Assembly: GCF_023898315.1 (NCBI RefSeq) | Contig: NC_064622.1 | Span: forward strand, 356,853,234-356,917,233 | DNA: 64,000 nt | Direction of reading: 5' to 3' | Origin: Schistocerca nitens | Lineage: Eukaryota > Arthropoda > Insecta > Orthoptera > Acrididae | Shown: positions 34,687 to 46,392 of the stretch, piece by piece | Layout: each line of letters starts with the position of its first letter | How positions within the stretch are numbered: position 1 is the first letter of the stretch | Notes under the pieces: model-generated | Told to the model about the DNA's origin: nothing | Seen by the model: the letters and a program-made list of their open reading frames with translations, nothing else | Databases searched by the model: none | Made by a program: the position numbers and the translations under genes

Positions 34687-36020
34687 GCTGCTGCAGCTCT
34701 ACAGAGCCCTTGTCCCATCCCGAATTGACTATGGGAGTGTGGTTTATGGTTCGGCAGCGCCTTCAGCATTGCATTTACTCGCCCCAGTGCACCACTGTGG
34801 GGTTCGATTGGTGACAGGAGCTTTTAGGATGAGTCTGGTGACGAGCGTACTGGTGGAGGCTGGTGTCCCTCCACTACAGATCAGACGTGCGCAACTACTC
34901 GCCAGTTATTTAGCACACATTCATAGTTCCCCTGCGCATCTGAATAACCGCCTGCTTTCCCCGCCCGTGGCAGTTCATCTCCCGCATCGGCGGCCCAGAT
35001 CGGGGCTAATGATTGCGGTTCGCGTGCGGTCCCTTCTCTCCGAACTGGAGTCCTTCCCTTTACCACCTCTGCTTGTGGCACGTTCACATATGCCTCCATG
35101 GTGTACACCTCGGCCGCATCTTCGTCTGGACCTTTTGCATGGCCCTAAGGACTCAGTTAACCCCACTGCTCTCCGCTGTCACCTACTCTCGATTCTTGAC
35201 GTGTTCCGGGGCTCTGAAGTGGTTTACACCAACGGCTCAATGGCTGATGGTCACGTAGGCTTCGCATATGTTCATGGAGGACATTTTGAACAACACTCCT
35301 TGCCAGTTGGTTGCAGTGTTTTCACTGCAGAGCTGGTGGCCATATATCGTGCTCTTGAGTACATCTACTCATGCCCTGGCGAGTCAATTCTCCTGTGTAC
35401 TGACTCATTGAGCAGCCTACAAGCTATCGACCAGTGCTACCCTCGCCACCATCTGGTAGCGTCAATTCAGGAGTCCATGTATGCCCTGGAACAGTCCCGC
35501 CATCCCGTGGTGCTTGTGTGGACCCCAGGACACGTCGGAATCCCCGGCAACGAACTTGTTGACAGGCTGGCCAAACAGGCGACGCGGAAACCGCTTCTGG
35601 AGGTAGGCATCTCCGGAGCTGATCTGCGTTCTATCTTACACTGCAAGGGTTTTCTGACTTTGGGAGACGGAATTGCATAACAGCACGCATAACAAACTGT
35701 GTGTCATTAAGGATACTATGAATGTGTGGAAGTCTTCCATGCGGGCCTCTCGCAGGGAATCAGTTGTCCTCTGCTAGCTCCACATTGGGCATACGTGGCT
35801 AACACAGGAATACCTACTCTGTTGCGAGGACCCACCTCAGTGTCACTGTGGCTCCCAAATGACAGTCTTCCACCTCTTGCTGGTCTGCCCACTTTTAGCC
35901 ACTCTGCGGCAGACTTTTAACTTTCCCAGGACCCTGCCTTCGGTGTTGGGCGACAATGCCTCCACAGCACCTTTAGTTTTACGTTTTATCCGTGAGAGTG
36001 GGTTTTATATTTCTATGTAG
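34687..36020 (+). pseudogene. ORF2 of LINE copy 2, 3' part with RNase H
   Basis: The open stretch 34739-35680 (313 codons) reads thumb sequence (VTGAFRMSLVTSVLVEAGVP) and RNase H: VVYTNGSMADGHVG (YTDGS changed to YTNGS, so the first acidic residue is lost), ELVAIYRALEYI, CTDSLSSLQAI and TPGHVGIPGNELVD. A frameshift near 35670 leads to the tail NVWKSSMRASRRE and a final block FRESG-like ending at TAG 36018-36020 (reads RFIRESGFYISM). Confidence 0.85.
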
Positions 36021-36316
36021 GTTTTAGCGCATGTCCTTTGTCCCTCTGTCTCTTCCACCCTAGTGCTTTTGGGGTGGAGGTTTTAATGTGTTGCAGAGTG
36101 GCTGGCTTTCCCTTTTTATTCTTGTGGTTGGCCAGCCACTATAAATTGCTTTCATGTTTTACTCTCGTCTGTTTCTAGCGTCTCTGTTTTCTTGTCCGCT
36201 TTTGTTCCTTTTAGTGTTCGTTGCCTTCCCTTCGTTCTTGTGACTTTTCCTTTCTTTCCTTTTTATATGTTTCGTTCGTTTTATTCTCAAACTTGTGGCA
36301 CTGTTTTATTATGAAC

Positions 36317-36348
36317 AAGGGACCGATGACATCGTTGTTTGGTCCCTT
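36317..36348 (+). promoter_or_regulatory. 3'UTR hairpin of LINE copy 2
   Basis: AAGGGACC (36317-36324) pairs perfectly with GGTCCCTT (36341-36348) around a 16-nt loop that contains GATGACATCG. In copies 3 and 5 the loop contains AATGACCTCA, so GAC near the loop start is shared while stem bases differ. Confidence 0.6.
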
Positions 36349-36570
36349 CTCCCACCTTTAAACCAACCAACCCATCCCCCTGGGGAATCGGGACTCCCGG
36401 CAATGGCCATCCTGTCAGGTGGCCTTTGCTGCGGTTGGGTGGCGCCCATGGGGAGGGCCCCTGGTCGGAGTGGGTGGCATCAGGGTGGATGACACGCGAT
36501 GAAGTGTAGTACATCATCTCTTGCTGGCCGTCAAACACCATGGGGCTTACAAAGTGTTCATGGGCTCAAT

Positions 36571-37970
36571 TCAGTGAGCAGAAGTATGACCGCAAATAGT
36601 TCCCCTCCCTGGCCACGCCATGGTAGGAACATCAGGCTAAGGATGATGGCGGCTCTTATTTGCCCCCCAGTACCTTGTATGTTCGAGAGCTGATGGGGAA
36701 TTTTTCATGACAATTAAGCCTCAGTTTTTGTTGAGCATTTAGAGGACAAGTTCGAGGAGGTGGAGGGCTTGTACAAAATGAGATCTGGGTCAGTCTTGAT
36801 CAAAACAGCATCCTCTGCCAATTCATGGGCGTTACTCGCTTGTGAGAAGCTGGGGGATGTTTCTGTAACCATCACACCCTATAAGATCTTAAATATGGTC
36901 CAGGGTATCATATTTTAAAGGTACTTTCTTTTTCAGTCAGACGATAAACTACTCGCCAATTTAGATCAGTGAGGTGTACATTTCGCTCGGCATGTCCACT
37001 GGGGTCCAAGGGATAGTCAAGTTGCTACTGGTGCCTTCCTCTTGGCCTTCGAGGGTGATATAAGGTGATGGTCTATTGCTGTGATGTAAAACCCTGTATC
37101 CATCCCCCAATGCGGTGCTTTAAATGCTGAAAGTTCGGCCATATATCTTGCTGCTGTACTACCAGCATCACATTTCGACATTGCGGACGCCCATCACATC
37201 TCAATAATCCATGTTCCCTGCCTCCCATCTGTGTCAACTGTGGAGAGCACCATTAGCCTTGCTCGCCAGATTGCAGGATTCTCCAGAAAGGAAGGAAAAT
37301 CATGAAGTCAAAGATCCTGGACAGACTGACCTACACTGAGGCTAAGAGGAAATTTGAACGCCTACATCCTGTACGCATGACATTGTCTTACACCGCTGCT
37401 ACAACAGTGCTAGCCGTATCAGCTCCGCCAACCCCAGTCACTTCTCACAGCCAGAAGACTACACTTGCCCCTTTGATGGTGGGGGCACTTCCCTCCCTGT
37501 TGCTCCCGCACCACCTACATCAGGAGCAACACCCCTGCAACTATTGAGGACGTCTGTCCCCACTTCTAAGCCAGAGAAGCATACAGCTTCTTCGGCTGCT
37601 CTCGCTAGGAAGGGGTCCCTTGGGGCACTCCTTTCCCAGGTTTCTGCTAGTGGGAAAGATGACACCCGCAGTGCCAGATAAGCCCAAAAGCAGCTGGTCA
37701 CACGTCTTGACGCTCATCCTCAACCCTAGAGACTGAATCAGTGAAATCCTCCCAACCAGGGAAACCCAAGGAACAGCGAGAGAAATACCAAAAAGTCACA
37801 AAGACCAAGGGAATTGCAGTGGCACCCACACCACCTCTACCTCCAAGCTCTGCGTCTGCGGATGAGGTGGAGATTCTGTCGTCTGCTGAGGGCCTAGATC
37901 TCGCCAGACCCTCAGACAAAATGGATGCAGACTGCTCAGGCAAAAAGTCAGTGGCAACAGGTGACCCTTA
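36571..37970 (+). pseudogene. ORF1 of LINE copy 4, broken
   Basis: Blocks recognised in several frames: EHLEDKFEEVEGL (about 36735), a Cys knuckle CFKC then CHISCCC-like sequence (about 37115), CVNCGEHH (about 37232), and DRLTYTEAKRKFERLHPVRM (about 37320). Tail with EKHTASSAALARKGSL. Stops and frameshifts are frequent. Confidence 0.7.
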
Positions 37971-38167
37971 CAAGGGAACCTCCCCATCGAACCCCCCTCA
38001 GATTTAGTTATAAGTTGGCACAGTGGATAGGCCTTGAAAAACTGAACACATATCAATCGAGAAAATAGGAAGAAGCTTTGTGGAACAATGAAAAAAATTA
38101 GTAAAATATACAAACTGAGTAGTCCATGCGCATGATAGGCAACATTAAGGATGATCTGAGCTCAGGA

Positions 38168-38234
38168 GTGCCGTGGTCCCGTGGTTAGCGTGAGCAACAG
38201 CGGAACGAGATGTCCTTGGTTCAAGCCTCCCCTC
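38168..38234 (+). other. tRNA-like segment in left TIR
   Basis: Box-A-like GTGGTCCCGTGGTTAGCGTG and box-B-like GGTTCAAGCC at tRNA spacing. No good acceptor stem, so not a functional tRNA gene. Confidence 0.6.
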
Positions 38235-38666
38235 AAGTGAAAAGTTTTTCCTTATTTTCGCAAAGTTATGATCTGTCCATTCATTCATTGACGTCTCTGT
38301 TCACTGTAATAAGTTTAGTGTCTGTGTTTTCCGACCGCACAGCAAAACTGTGCGACTAGTAGACGAAAGGACGTGCCTCTCCAATGGGAACCGAAAACAT
38401 TTGATCGCAAGGTCATAGGTCAACCGAATCCTCCACGGGAAAACATGTCTGATATATTCTATACGACACTGGTGACGGCCTGTGCGTCACATGACAGGAA
38501 TATGTTTTCGACCCATCTAACCTGTACACTTAGCGAATGGGTAAAAAGATTCTTCTACCTTGCCCGATTTAGGTTTTCTTGTGGATGTGATAATCACTCT
38601 GAAAAAAGTGATGAAAACATAAGAGTTTGTCACATAAACTGAAAATAAAAAATTAAACTTTTCACT

Positions 38667-38737
38667 CGAGGGAAGACTTGAACCTAGAACCTCTCGTTCC
38701 GTAGCTACTCTCGCTAACCACGGGACCACGGCGCACC
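38667..38737 (-). other. tRNA-like segment in right TIR
   Basis: Mirror copy of 38168-38234: on the minus strand GTGGTCCCGTGGTTAGCGAG and AGGTTCAAGTC. It has a few extra bases relative to the left one, between the two boxes. Confidence 0.6.
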
Positions 38738-38952
38738 TAGACTCCCAGTCTCCTTGATGTTGTCCATCTTCGCATGGACTACACAGTTTGTATATTTTAC
38801 TAATTTTTTTCATAGTTCCACACAACTTCTTCCTCTTTTCTCGATTGACCTGTGTTCAGTTTTTCAAGGCCTATCCACTGTGCCAACTTATAACTAAATC
38901 TGAGGGGGGTGTGATGGGGAGGTTCCATCGTTAGACGTAAACTGTCTTATGA

Positions 38953-40275
38953 AATGTTCCATGCCTCCCCAGTCTCACGATGAAGTCATTCTCCAGTGGA
39001 ATTGCGGCGGTTTTTCCCACCACCTGCCTGAGTTACGGCAACTACGAAGCTTTGCACCTGCTTTCTGCATTGCCCTCCAGGAAATCTGGTTCCCGGCAAT
39101 GCGGACACCTGCATTCCGCCAGTATAAGGGATACTACAGGAATCGAAGTTACTGTAATCGAGTGTCAGGTGGAGTTCGCGTTTATGTCCTAAATTCAGTC
39201 TGTAGTGAACATGTGCCCTTCAAACCCCTCTTGAAGCTGTGGCTGTCAGAATAAGGATGACACAGGAAATAACTGTCCGCAGTGTATACCTTCCTCCAGA
39301 TGGTGTAGTACCCTGAATGTATTAACTGCACTGATTAATGAACTCCCTAAACCTATCCTACTTCCTGATTGATCAGCTCACTAAACCTTTCCTACTTACG
39401 GGAGATTTCAACTCCCATAACTCCTTGTGGGGTGGTACCGTGCTTACTGGCCGAAGCAGAGATGTCTCAGTTCGACCTCTGCCTCTTAAATACTGCGGCC
39501 GACATACATTTCAGTGTGGATCGAGGTAGTTGCTCGGCCATTGATTTTTCAGTTTGCAGCCCAGGACTTCTCCCATCTATCCACTAGAATGCCCGTGACG
39601 ACCTGTGTGGTAGTGACCACTTCCCTATCTTCCTGTCATGGGCATGGCGTCAAGCTCACGGACGCGTGCCCAGATGGGCTTTAAACAAGGCGGACGTTGT
39701 TCTTTGTAAGCTGCAGGAACGTATGGTGTGTCGGTGGTTGTGTTGGGTCCTGGAGTCACATGGCCTACCGGCCTCATATCAGGGCGGCTTCCGTCAGGGT
39801 CGCTCTACCACTGATAATCTTGTGTCCCTAGAGTCTGCCATCCGAACAGCCTTATCCAGACGCCAACACCTGATTGCCGTCTTTTTTTCGATTTACGAAA
39901 AGTGTATGACACGACCTGGCGACATCATACCCTTGCCACATTATATGAGTGGGGTCTTAGAGGCCCATTCCCGATTTTTATATAAAATTTCCTGTCGCTT
40001 TGTACTTTCCATGTCCATGTTGGTGTCTCCCGTAGTTCCCCCCCCCCCCCCCCCCCCCCATATCCAGGAGAATGGTTCCTGCAGGTCACTGTATTAAGTG
40101 TTACTCTATTTTTAATGGCTGTTAATGGTCTAGCAGCAGCTGTTGGGCTGTCTCACCCTCTCTGTAAGCAGGCGACTTCTCATTTCATATTTCTCCACCA
40201 GTACTGGAGTGGCTGAGTGGCGCCTACAGGGAGCCATCCACAAGGCGCAGTCATGGACTCTAGCCCACAGTTTCT
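38953..40275 (+). pseudogene. ORF2 of LINE copy 4, internally deleted
   Basis: It starts MKCSMPPQSHDEVILQWNCG. Endonuclease blocks RVYVLNSVCSEHVP, FLLTGDFNSHNSLWGG-type sequence (39395-39440) and a SDHFP-like end near 39620. At about 39695 the frame passes straight from the linker (PRWALNKAD) to LQERMVCRWL of the reverse transcriptase, so roughly 750 bp present in copy 2 are missing. FRQGRSTTDNLV (39791) is kept. A poly-C run follows at 40040. Cut by copy 5 at 40275. Confidence 0.75.
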
Positions 40276-40884
40276 CCCCCTGCGGGTCCGGAATAAGAAT
40301 AGGCCCGAGGTATTCCTGCCTGTCGTAAGAGGCGACTAAAAGGAGTTTCAACCATTTCGGCCTTCAATGTGATGGTCCCCATTGGGGTTTGACCTCCATT
40401 TTTCAAAATTCTACAGAAGTACGAGCCTTCTGAGGAAGGACACCTCACGTGGTGTATTACCGGTCCTCAGTGCACTAAGACCTTGGCACTCATCATAACG
40501 GCGTCGTAACTGCACCCACTGGTCATCAATTTGGGCCTAAACACCTGACGGGTTGCACACGTTACGCCCATAGTGCGTCCCCATCTGCACCTACAATCAT
40601 GATGGACTTTCCATGGCACCCGAAATCCAGCACTGTAGCCAGCCCGTTGTGGTGGGGTCGTCTTGTACCCTCTAGGTTGTAGCCCCCTGAAAACACAGGG
40701 ATCGTACTGCCGATACCTGAGCTGCACCTTCCCCACGTCAGCCAAGGAGTAGATGCCCATCTACCTGGGGCATCAGGACTCCCGACAACAGTCATCCTGC
40801 CAGGTGGCCCTTGCTGAGGCTGGGTGGCGCCTGTGAAGAAAGCACCTGGTCGGAGTGGGTCGTATCAGGGCGGACGTTTCGCAG

Positions 40885-42621
40885 ATGAAACGTCAACATG
40901 CATCAGGTCGCTCTGCGGCCGCGTCTTCTAAGAGGAAAGGTTCTGTCTCTGTCTCTCGTTCTGGTACTTCTGCCTTTCCCCCCTTGGCCACTCCCTGGGA
41001 GGATGGACAGGCCCGCCAGCTTGGGGCAAAATACTTCTCCTGCTATTTAGTCTGTTCTCGGACCCATGGGGGGACGTTCGCCACCTCCAAGCCCATATTC
41101 TTTGTACAGCATATCGAGAATATGTTCGGAGAAATCGAGGCTCTTAGTAAAATGTGTTCGGGGTCCATTCTCATAAAGACCACCTCTGCTACTGGCATGC
41201 GACTGACTAGGGGACATCCCAGTGTCCATTGTCCCACATCTGGCGCTTAATAGGACGCAGGGGATTGTTTTCCATCGGGACCTCCTGCTGCAATCTGATG
41301 AGGAGGTCAGGGCCAACCTGGAGCGCCGAGGCGTGCATTTTGTCCAGCGAGTTCAGCGCGGCCCCAAAGACTGTCGCGTCGACACCGGAGCCTTTATCCT
41401 CGCCTTCGAGGGGGACGTTCTCCCGGAGAAGGTAAAGGTGATGTGCTACCGGTGTGACGTGTGACCTTACGTCCCGCCTCCTATGCGATGTTTGCGCTTC
41501 GGGCACATGTCATCACGGTGTGAAGCTGAGCCCCTTTGTGGCGATTGTGGATGTCCTCTTCGTGAGGGACATACATGCACCTCACCACCTCGGTGCGTCA
41601 GTTGTCCTGGCCTCCACTCGCCTATATCTTTCGACGGCCCCACATATCTGGAGGAGAAGAAGATACAAGAATTGAAAACCTTGGGGCCGGCCGCGGTGGT
41701 CTAGCGGTTCTGGCGCTGCAGTCCGGAACCGCGGGACTGCTACGGTCGCAGGTTCGAATCCTGCCTCGGGCATGGGTGTGTGTGATGTCCTTAGGTTAGT
41801 TAGGTTTAAGTAGTTCTAAGTTCTAGGGGACTTATGACCTAAGATGTTGAGTCCCATAGTGCTCAGAGCCATTTTTTTTTTTTTTTAAACCTTGGACCGT
41901 CTTGTCTTATTCTGAGGCGAGGAAGAAATATGACTGCCTCCATCCTGAGATGTTGACAACGTCGTTTGCTTCGGTCGTGTCCACTGCTTCCGCAGTATCC
42001 TCACTCCTATCCTGTCCCCCCTCCACTTCCTCACCCCATCCGGGGTCTATGCCTCTGCCTCCCAAATCACTCCCTTCCAAATCCTCCTCCCTCGCGGCCC
42101 CTGCCCCCTCTGCCCCAGGGGCCACCCGTCCTCGTCCTCGTCCTCGTCCTCCTCCTCCTCCTCCTCCTCCTCCTCCTCCTCCTGAGAAGCGATCCTCTTC
42201 TCAAGCGTCCACCGTGGGAAACGTTACGGACCCCGGCTTCCGAGGTCCGGCGTTCCAGAAAGGACCCAAAGCGTGAGGACTTGACGACTTTCTTTGGGTC
42301 CAGCCCCCAAAGCCCACCATCCCTGTGATTCATCGGTCTTCTAACAAGGCCTCAAAGAAGAAGTCTTTATCCCCCTCTCCACCCTGGCGCATTTCGTCTG
42401 ATGCTCCATCCGACAGTCGCTGCTCCCGGCCGTCCTCAGTTTCGCCAGGACGCTCTGCTGCCAAGTGCTCAGCTGGCCTGTCGTCGGTGGACGATGCTGC
42501 CCCACCTGCGCAACCCAGGAATGTGGCCGCAGCTGGCGACGACTCGATGGAACAGGATCCGCCTCCCGACAGTTGTAGCAATGTTCCCTCGAAACCTGGC
42601 CCTCCGCAGCCGTCGAGGTGA
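40885..42621 (+). pseudogene. ORF1 (gag-like) of LINE copy 5, SINE-interrupted
   Basis: ATG 40885 (MKRQHASGRS). A deletion near 41195 shifts the frame. The core resumes at 41222 and stops at TGA 41462-41464, where copy 3 has CGA. The first CCHC knuckle has lost its leading CxxC: copy 3 reads MRCFRCLRFGH, here MRCLRFGH, a 9-bp loss. A SINE splits the frame at 41685. The tail carries the TGA 42274-42276 shared with copy 3 and ends near 42621. Confidence 0.8.
41685..41886 (+). mobile_element. tRNA-headed SINE, family A, in ORF1 of copy 5
   Basis: Same family as 22893-23078, with box B GGTTCGAATCC and an end of GAGCCA followed by a run of about 17 T. Flanked by AAACCTTGG (41676-41684 and 41887-41895). 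Confidence 0.92.
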
Positions 42622-42663
42622 CCAGCTCTTCACCCGTTTCGTTCCCCCTTTCTCTGATTCGCG

Positions 42664-45600
42664 ATGGCTCTGTTACATTGAAACATAAAAAGTATTCGAT
42701 CTAATGGGGAGGAATTAAAACTGCTCCTCCGCCTGCACTGTCCGCTCGTCATTGGTCTCCAGGAAACAAAGTTACGCCCAACTGACCATATTGCTTTTAC
42801 CCACTATACCTCCCAGCGGTCTGACCTAACCCCTGTGGACTGTATTCCAGCTCATGGTGGGGTCATGTTGCTCGTTCGGGATGATGTCTATTGCCATCCC
42901 ATCCCATTGACCACCCCACTCGAAGCAATAGCTGTCCGTATTACTCTTTCTGCCTTTACTTTTTCTGTTTGTACCGTCTACACTCCATCGTCATCCGCAG
43001 TTAGTTGGGCTGACATGATGCACCTGATTGCTTAGCTTCCTCCGCCGTTTTTATTGTTTGGCGACTTCAATGCCTATCATCCCCTTAGGGGTTCTCCTGC
43101 ATCCTGTCAGAGAGGCTCCCTCTTGGTGGATGTTGTCAACCATCTCAATCTTGTCTGCCTCAATACTGGCGCCCCGCCTTTCGTCTCGGACTCTACTCAT
43201 ACCTACTCCCACTTGGACCTCTCGATCTGTTCTACCACTGTTGCCCGTTGGTTCGAGTGGTATGTCCTTTCTGACACCTATTCGAGCGACCATTTTCCCT
43301 GTGTCGTTAGTCTCCTGCACCACACCCCATCCCCACGTCCCTCGTGCTGGAACATACTGAAAGCTGACTGGGGACTTTACTCTTCCCTGGCGACCTTTCC
43401 GGACCAAGATTTTCTCAGCTGTGACAGTCAGGTCGAATACCTCACGGCTGTTATCATCAATGCTGCCGAACGTTCCATTCCTCGTACTGCCTCTTCTTCA
43501 CGTCGCGTTTCCGTTCCCTGGTGGAATGAGGCTTGCAGAGACGCTATCCGTGCTCGACGACGTGCTTTACGCACCTTTCGCCGCCATCCTACGTTGGCGA
43601 ATTGTATTTATTACAAACGACTCCGAGCGCAATGTCGTCGAGTCATCAAAGACAGCAAAAAAGCTTGTTGGGCCTCTTTCACAAGCTCCTTTAACAGTTT
43701 TACTCCCTCTTCTGTCGTCTGGGGTGGCCTGCGCCGGCTGTCGGGCATTAAGGCCCACTCCTCGATACCTGGCTTGACTTCAGGTAAGGAGGTACTTGTG
43801 GACCCTGCGGATGTCTCAAACGCCTTCGGCCGCTTTTTCGCGGAGGTTTCAAGCTCCGCCCATTACCACCCGTCCTTCCTTCCCAGAAAAGGCTCGGCGA
43901 CCTTCCTTCCACTCGCTGAATCTGGAAGATTATAATGCCCCTTTACCATGTGGGAACTCGAACGTGCACTTGCACTGTCCCAGTCCTCTCCTCCGGGGCC
44001 AGATGCCATTCACGTTCAAATGCTGACACCCCTTTCCCCGGCAGCCAAATGCTTTCTTCTTCGTACCTATAATCGTGTCTGGACCGAAGGTCAGGTCCCC
44101 ATGCGTTGGCGTGAGGCCATCGTTGTTCCTATACCCAAACCTGGGAAGGATAGACACCTTCCTTCTAGTTACCGCCCCATTTCTCTTACAAGCTGTGTCT
44201 GTAAGGTGATAGAGCGCATGGTTAACGCTCGGTTGGTTTGGATTCTTTATTCTCGATGGCTACTTACCCATGTTCAATGCAGCTTTCGTCGCCGCCGCTC
44301 CGCTGTTGACCACCTTGTGACCTTGTCGACATTCATCATGAACAACTTTTTGCGAAAGCGCCAAACGGTCGCCGTGTTCTTCGATTTGGAGAAGGCTTAC
44401 GATACCTGTTGGAGAGGAGGTATCCTCCGCATTTTGCATAGGTGGGGCCTATGTGGTCGCCTGCCCCTTTTTTTTTATTCGTTTTTAACAGATCGATAGT
44501 TTAGGGTACGTGTGGGTTCCGTATTGTCCGACGTCTTCCTCCAGGAGAACGGAGTGCCTCAGGGCTCCGTTTTGAGCGTAGCCCATTTTGCCATAGCGAT
44601 CAATCCAATTATGGATTGCATTTCACCTAACGTCTCAGGCTCTCTTTTCGTCGATGACTTCGTGATCTACTGCAGTGCCCAGCGAACATGCCTCCTGGAG
44701 CGCTGCCTTCAGCGTTGTCTTGACAGCCTATACTCAACAGAGTGTGGCTAATGGCTTCCGGTTCTCTGAAGAGAAGACGGTTTGCATCAACTTTTGGCGA
44801 TATAAAGCATTCCTTCCACCATCCTTACATCTCGGACCCGTTGTTTTCCCATTCGTGGAGACAACGAAGCTTTTAGGGCTCAAACTGGACAGGGAACTTT
44901 GTTGGTCTCCGCATGTCTCTTATTTGGCTGCCCGTTGTACACATCCCCTTAATGGTGGTTCGTCTTGGGGAGCAGATCACACTGTCCTGCTTCGCATATA
45001 TCGGTCCATAGTCCGATCAAAGCTGGATTATGGGAGCCTCGTCTGCTCGGCCATCCCTCTTACGCCGTCTCAACTCCATCCATCATCGGGGGTTACGTCT
45101 TTTGACCGGAGCTTTCTACACTAGTCCCGTCGAGAGTCTTTATGCTGAATCTGCCGAATTACCATTGACCTACCGGCGCGACGTACTGCTTTGTCGGTAT
45201 GCCTGCCGGCTGTTGTCAATGCTCAACCACCCCTCTTATCAGTCCTTCTTCACCGATTCTCGCGACTGTCAGTATGGGTTGTATGTGTCTGCCCTGCTGC
45301 CCCCTGGAGTCCGCTTTCGTCGCCTGCTTCGACAATTGGATTTTGCCCTCTACCGCATTCAGGGAGGGTGAGAGCCCGACACCACCTTGGCTCCAGGCTA
45401 CGGTTCACATTCATCTTGACCTCAGCTTGCTCCTGAAGGAGGGTACTCGAGATGCAGTGTATTGCTCACGGTTTGTCGAACTTCGTGCGCGACTTGACAG
45501 TCACACCTTTATTTACACTGATGGCTCCAAAACTGACGATGGTGTCGGCTGTGCCTTTGTCGTCGGAGAGTCACCTATAAATACCGGCTCCTCGACCAGT

Positions 45601-46280
45601 GTTCCATCTTTACGGCCGAGCTTTTTGCTCTCAATCAGGCCGTTCAGTATGCCCGCCGCCACCGCCATTCTCCGTATGTACTCTGCTCTGATTCACTCAG
45701 TGCTCTTCAGAACCTTGGAGCTCCATATCCGGTCCATCCCTTGGTGCAACGGATCCAGCGATCCCTCCACTCCTTTGCTGATGATGGCTCTCCTGTTAGC
45801 TTTCTGTGGGTTCCAGGCCATGTAGGAGTGCCTGGGAATGAGGCTGCTGATGCTGCGGCCAAGGCTGCAGTCCTCCTGTGTCGGCCAACCTCCCTTTGTG
45901 TCCCATAATCTGACATTAGCGGGGTTGTTTGAAAAAGGCTTGTGTCATTATGGTGGGATACTTGGTCGCCACTTCAAGGAAATAGGCTCCGGGCCATAAA
46001 ACCGTTCCCAACAGTTTGGACAATCTCCTCCCGGCCATCTCGGCGAGAGGAGGTCCTTTTGGCCAGGTTGCGGATTGGGCATTGCCGGTTTAGCCACCGC
46101 TACCTGCTATCCGGTGACTATGCCCCGCAGTGCCCTTGTGGTCATGCATTGACAGTGCGCCATGCTTTATTGTCATGTCCCCATTTTAATCAATATCGTG
46201 TTGTCCTGTCTCTGCCATCTACAGGAAATTTTAGCTGCTCGTGTTACTAGTTTTATTACTTTGACGGACTTGTCCAAAGA
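42664..46280 (+). pseudogene. ORF2 of LINE copy 5: endonuclease, reverse transcriptase, RNase H
   Basis: ATG 42664, with a TGA replacing the Trp of MALLHW and a TAG at 43033-43035. The endonuclease keeps FLLFGDFNAYHPLRG. The open stretch 43054-43935 runs through the PWWNEACRDAIRARR linker, then a frameshift near 43890. Reverse transcriptase 43948-44750 with SSYRPISLTSCVCKVIERM, FFDLEKAYDTCW, the TAG 44497-44499 shared with copy 3, ENGVPQGSV and an intact FVDD (44648-44659). RNase H is split over two frames (TDGSKTDDGVG near 45518, VPGHVGVPGNEAAD near 45811). The stop used by copy 3 is altered, so the end is approximate. Confidence 0.87.
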
Positions 46281-46392
46281 CATCTCTTTTAATTATTTTA
46301 TCTGCGTCTTTGTAAGAACTTTCTGGTGGTTTGGCCCCCCCCCACCCCCCCTTGAGTTTTACCAGATTATATGTGCACTTACATTTGTGACT

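Larger units (their letters stand above)
34687..36371 (+). mobile_element. LINE copy 2, 3' part
   Basis: It resumes exactly after copy 3 and its target-site duplication. The end of ORF2 (to about 36020) is followed by a T-rich 3'UTR, a hairpin (36317-36348) and the terminal AAACCAACCAAC. Copy 4 starts at the next bases. Confidence 0.88.
37975..38926 (+). mobile_element. MITE with long TIRs, each carrying a tRNA-like segment
   Basis: The left end GGAACCTCCCCATC and right end GATGGGGAGGTTCC are perfect complements at the tips. The inverted repeats run about 285 bp per side with few differences (for example both contain TAGTTATAAGTTGGCACAGT). The central 370 bp is unrelated to a transposase. 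Each arm includes a tRNA-like segment (38168-38234 plus, 38667-38737 minus). Inserted between ORF1 and ORF2 of LINE copy 4. Flanks CTTACAAG and ATCGTTAG do not form a clear duplication. Confidence 0.85.
36372..40275 (+). mobile_element. LINE copy 4, 5'-truncated, interrupted
   Basis: It starts within the leader at CCATCCCCCTGGGG, the same point as 24688 in copy 2, and is the copy 2 subfamily throughout. ORF1 remnant 36571-37970, MITE insertion 37975-38926, ORF2 from 38953, an internal loss between endonuclease and reverse transcriptase near 39690, and an abrupt end at 40275 where copy 5 starts. Confidence 0.85.
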
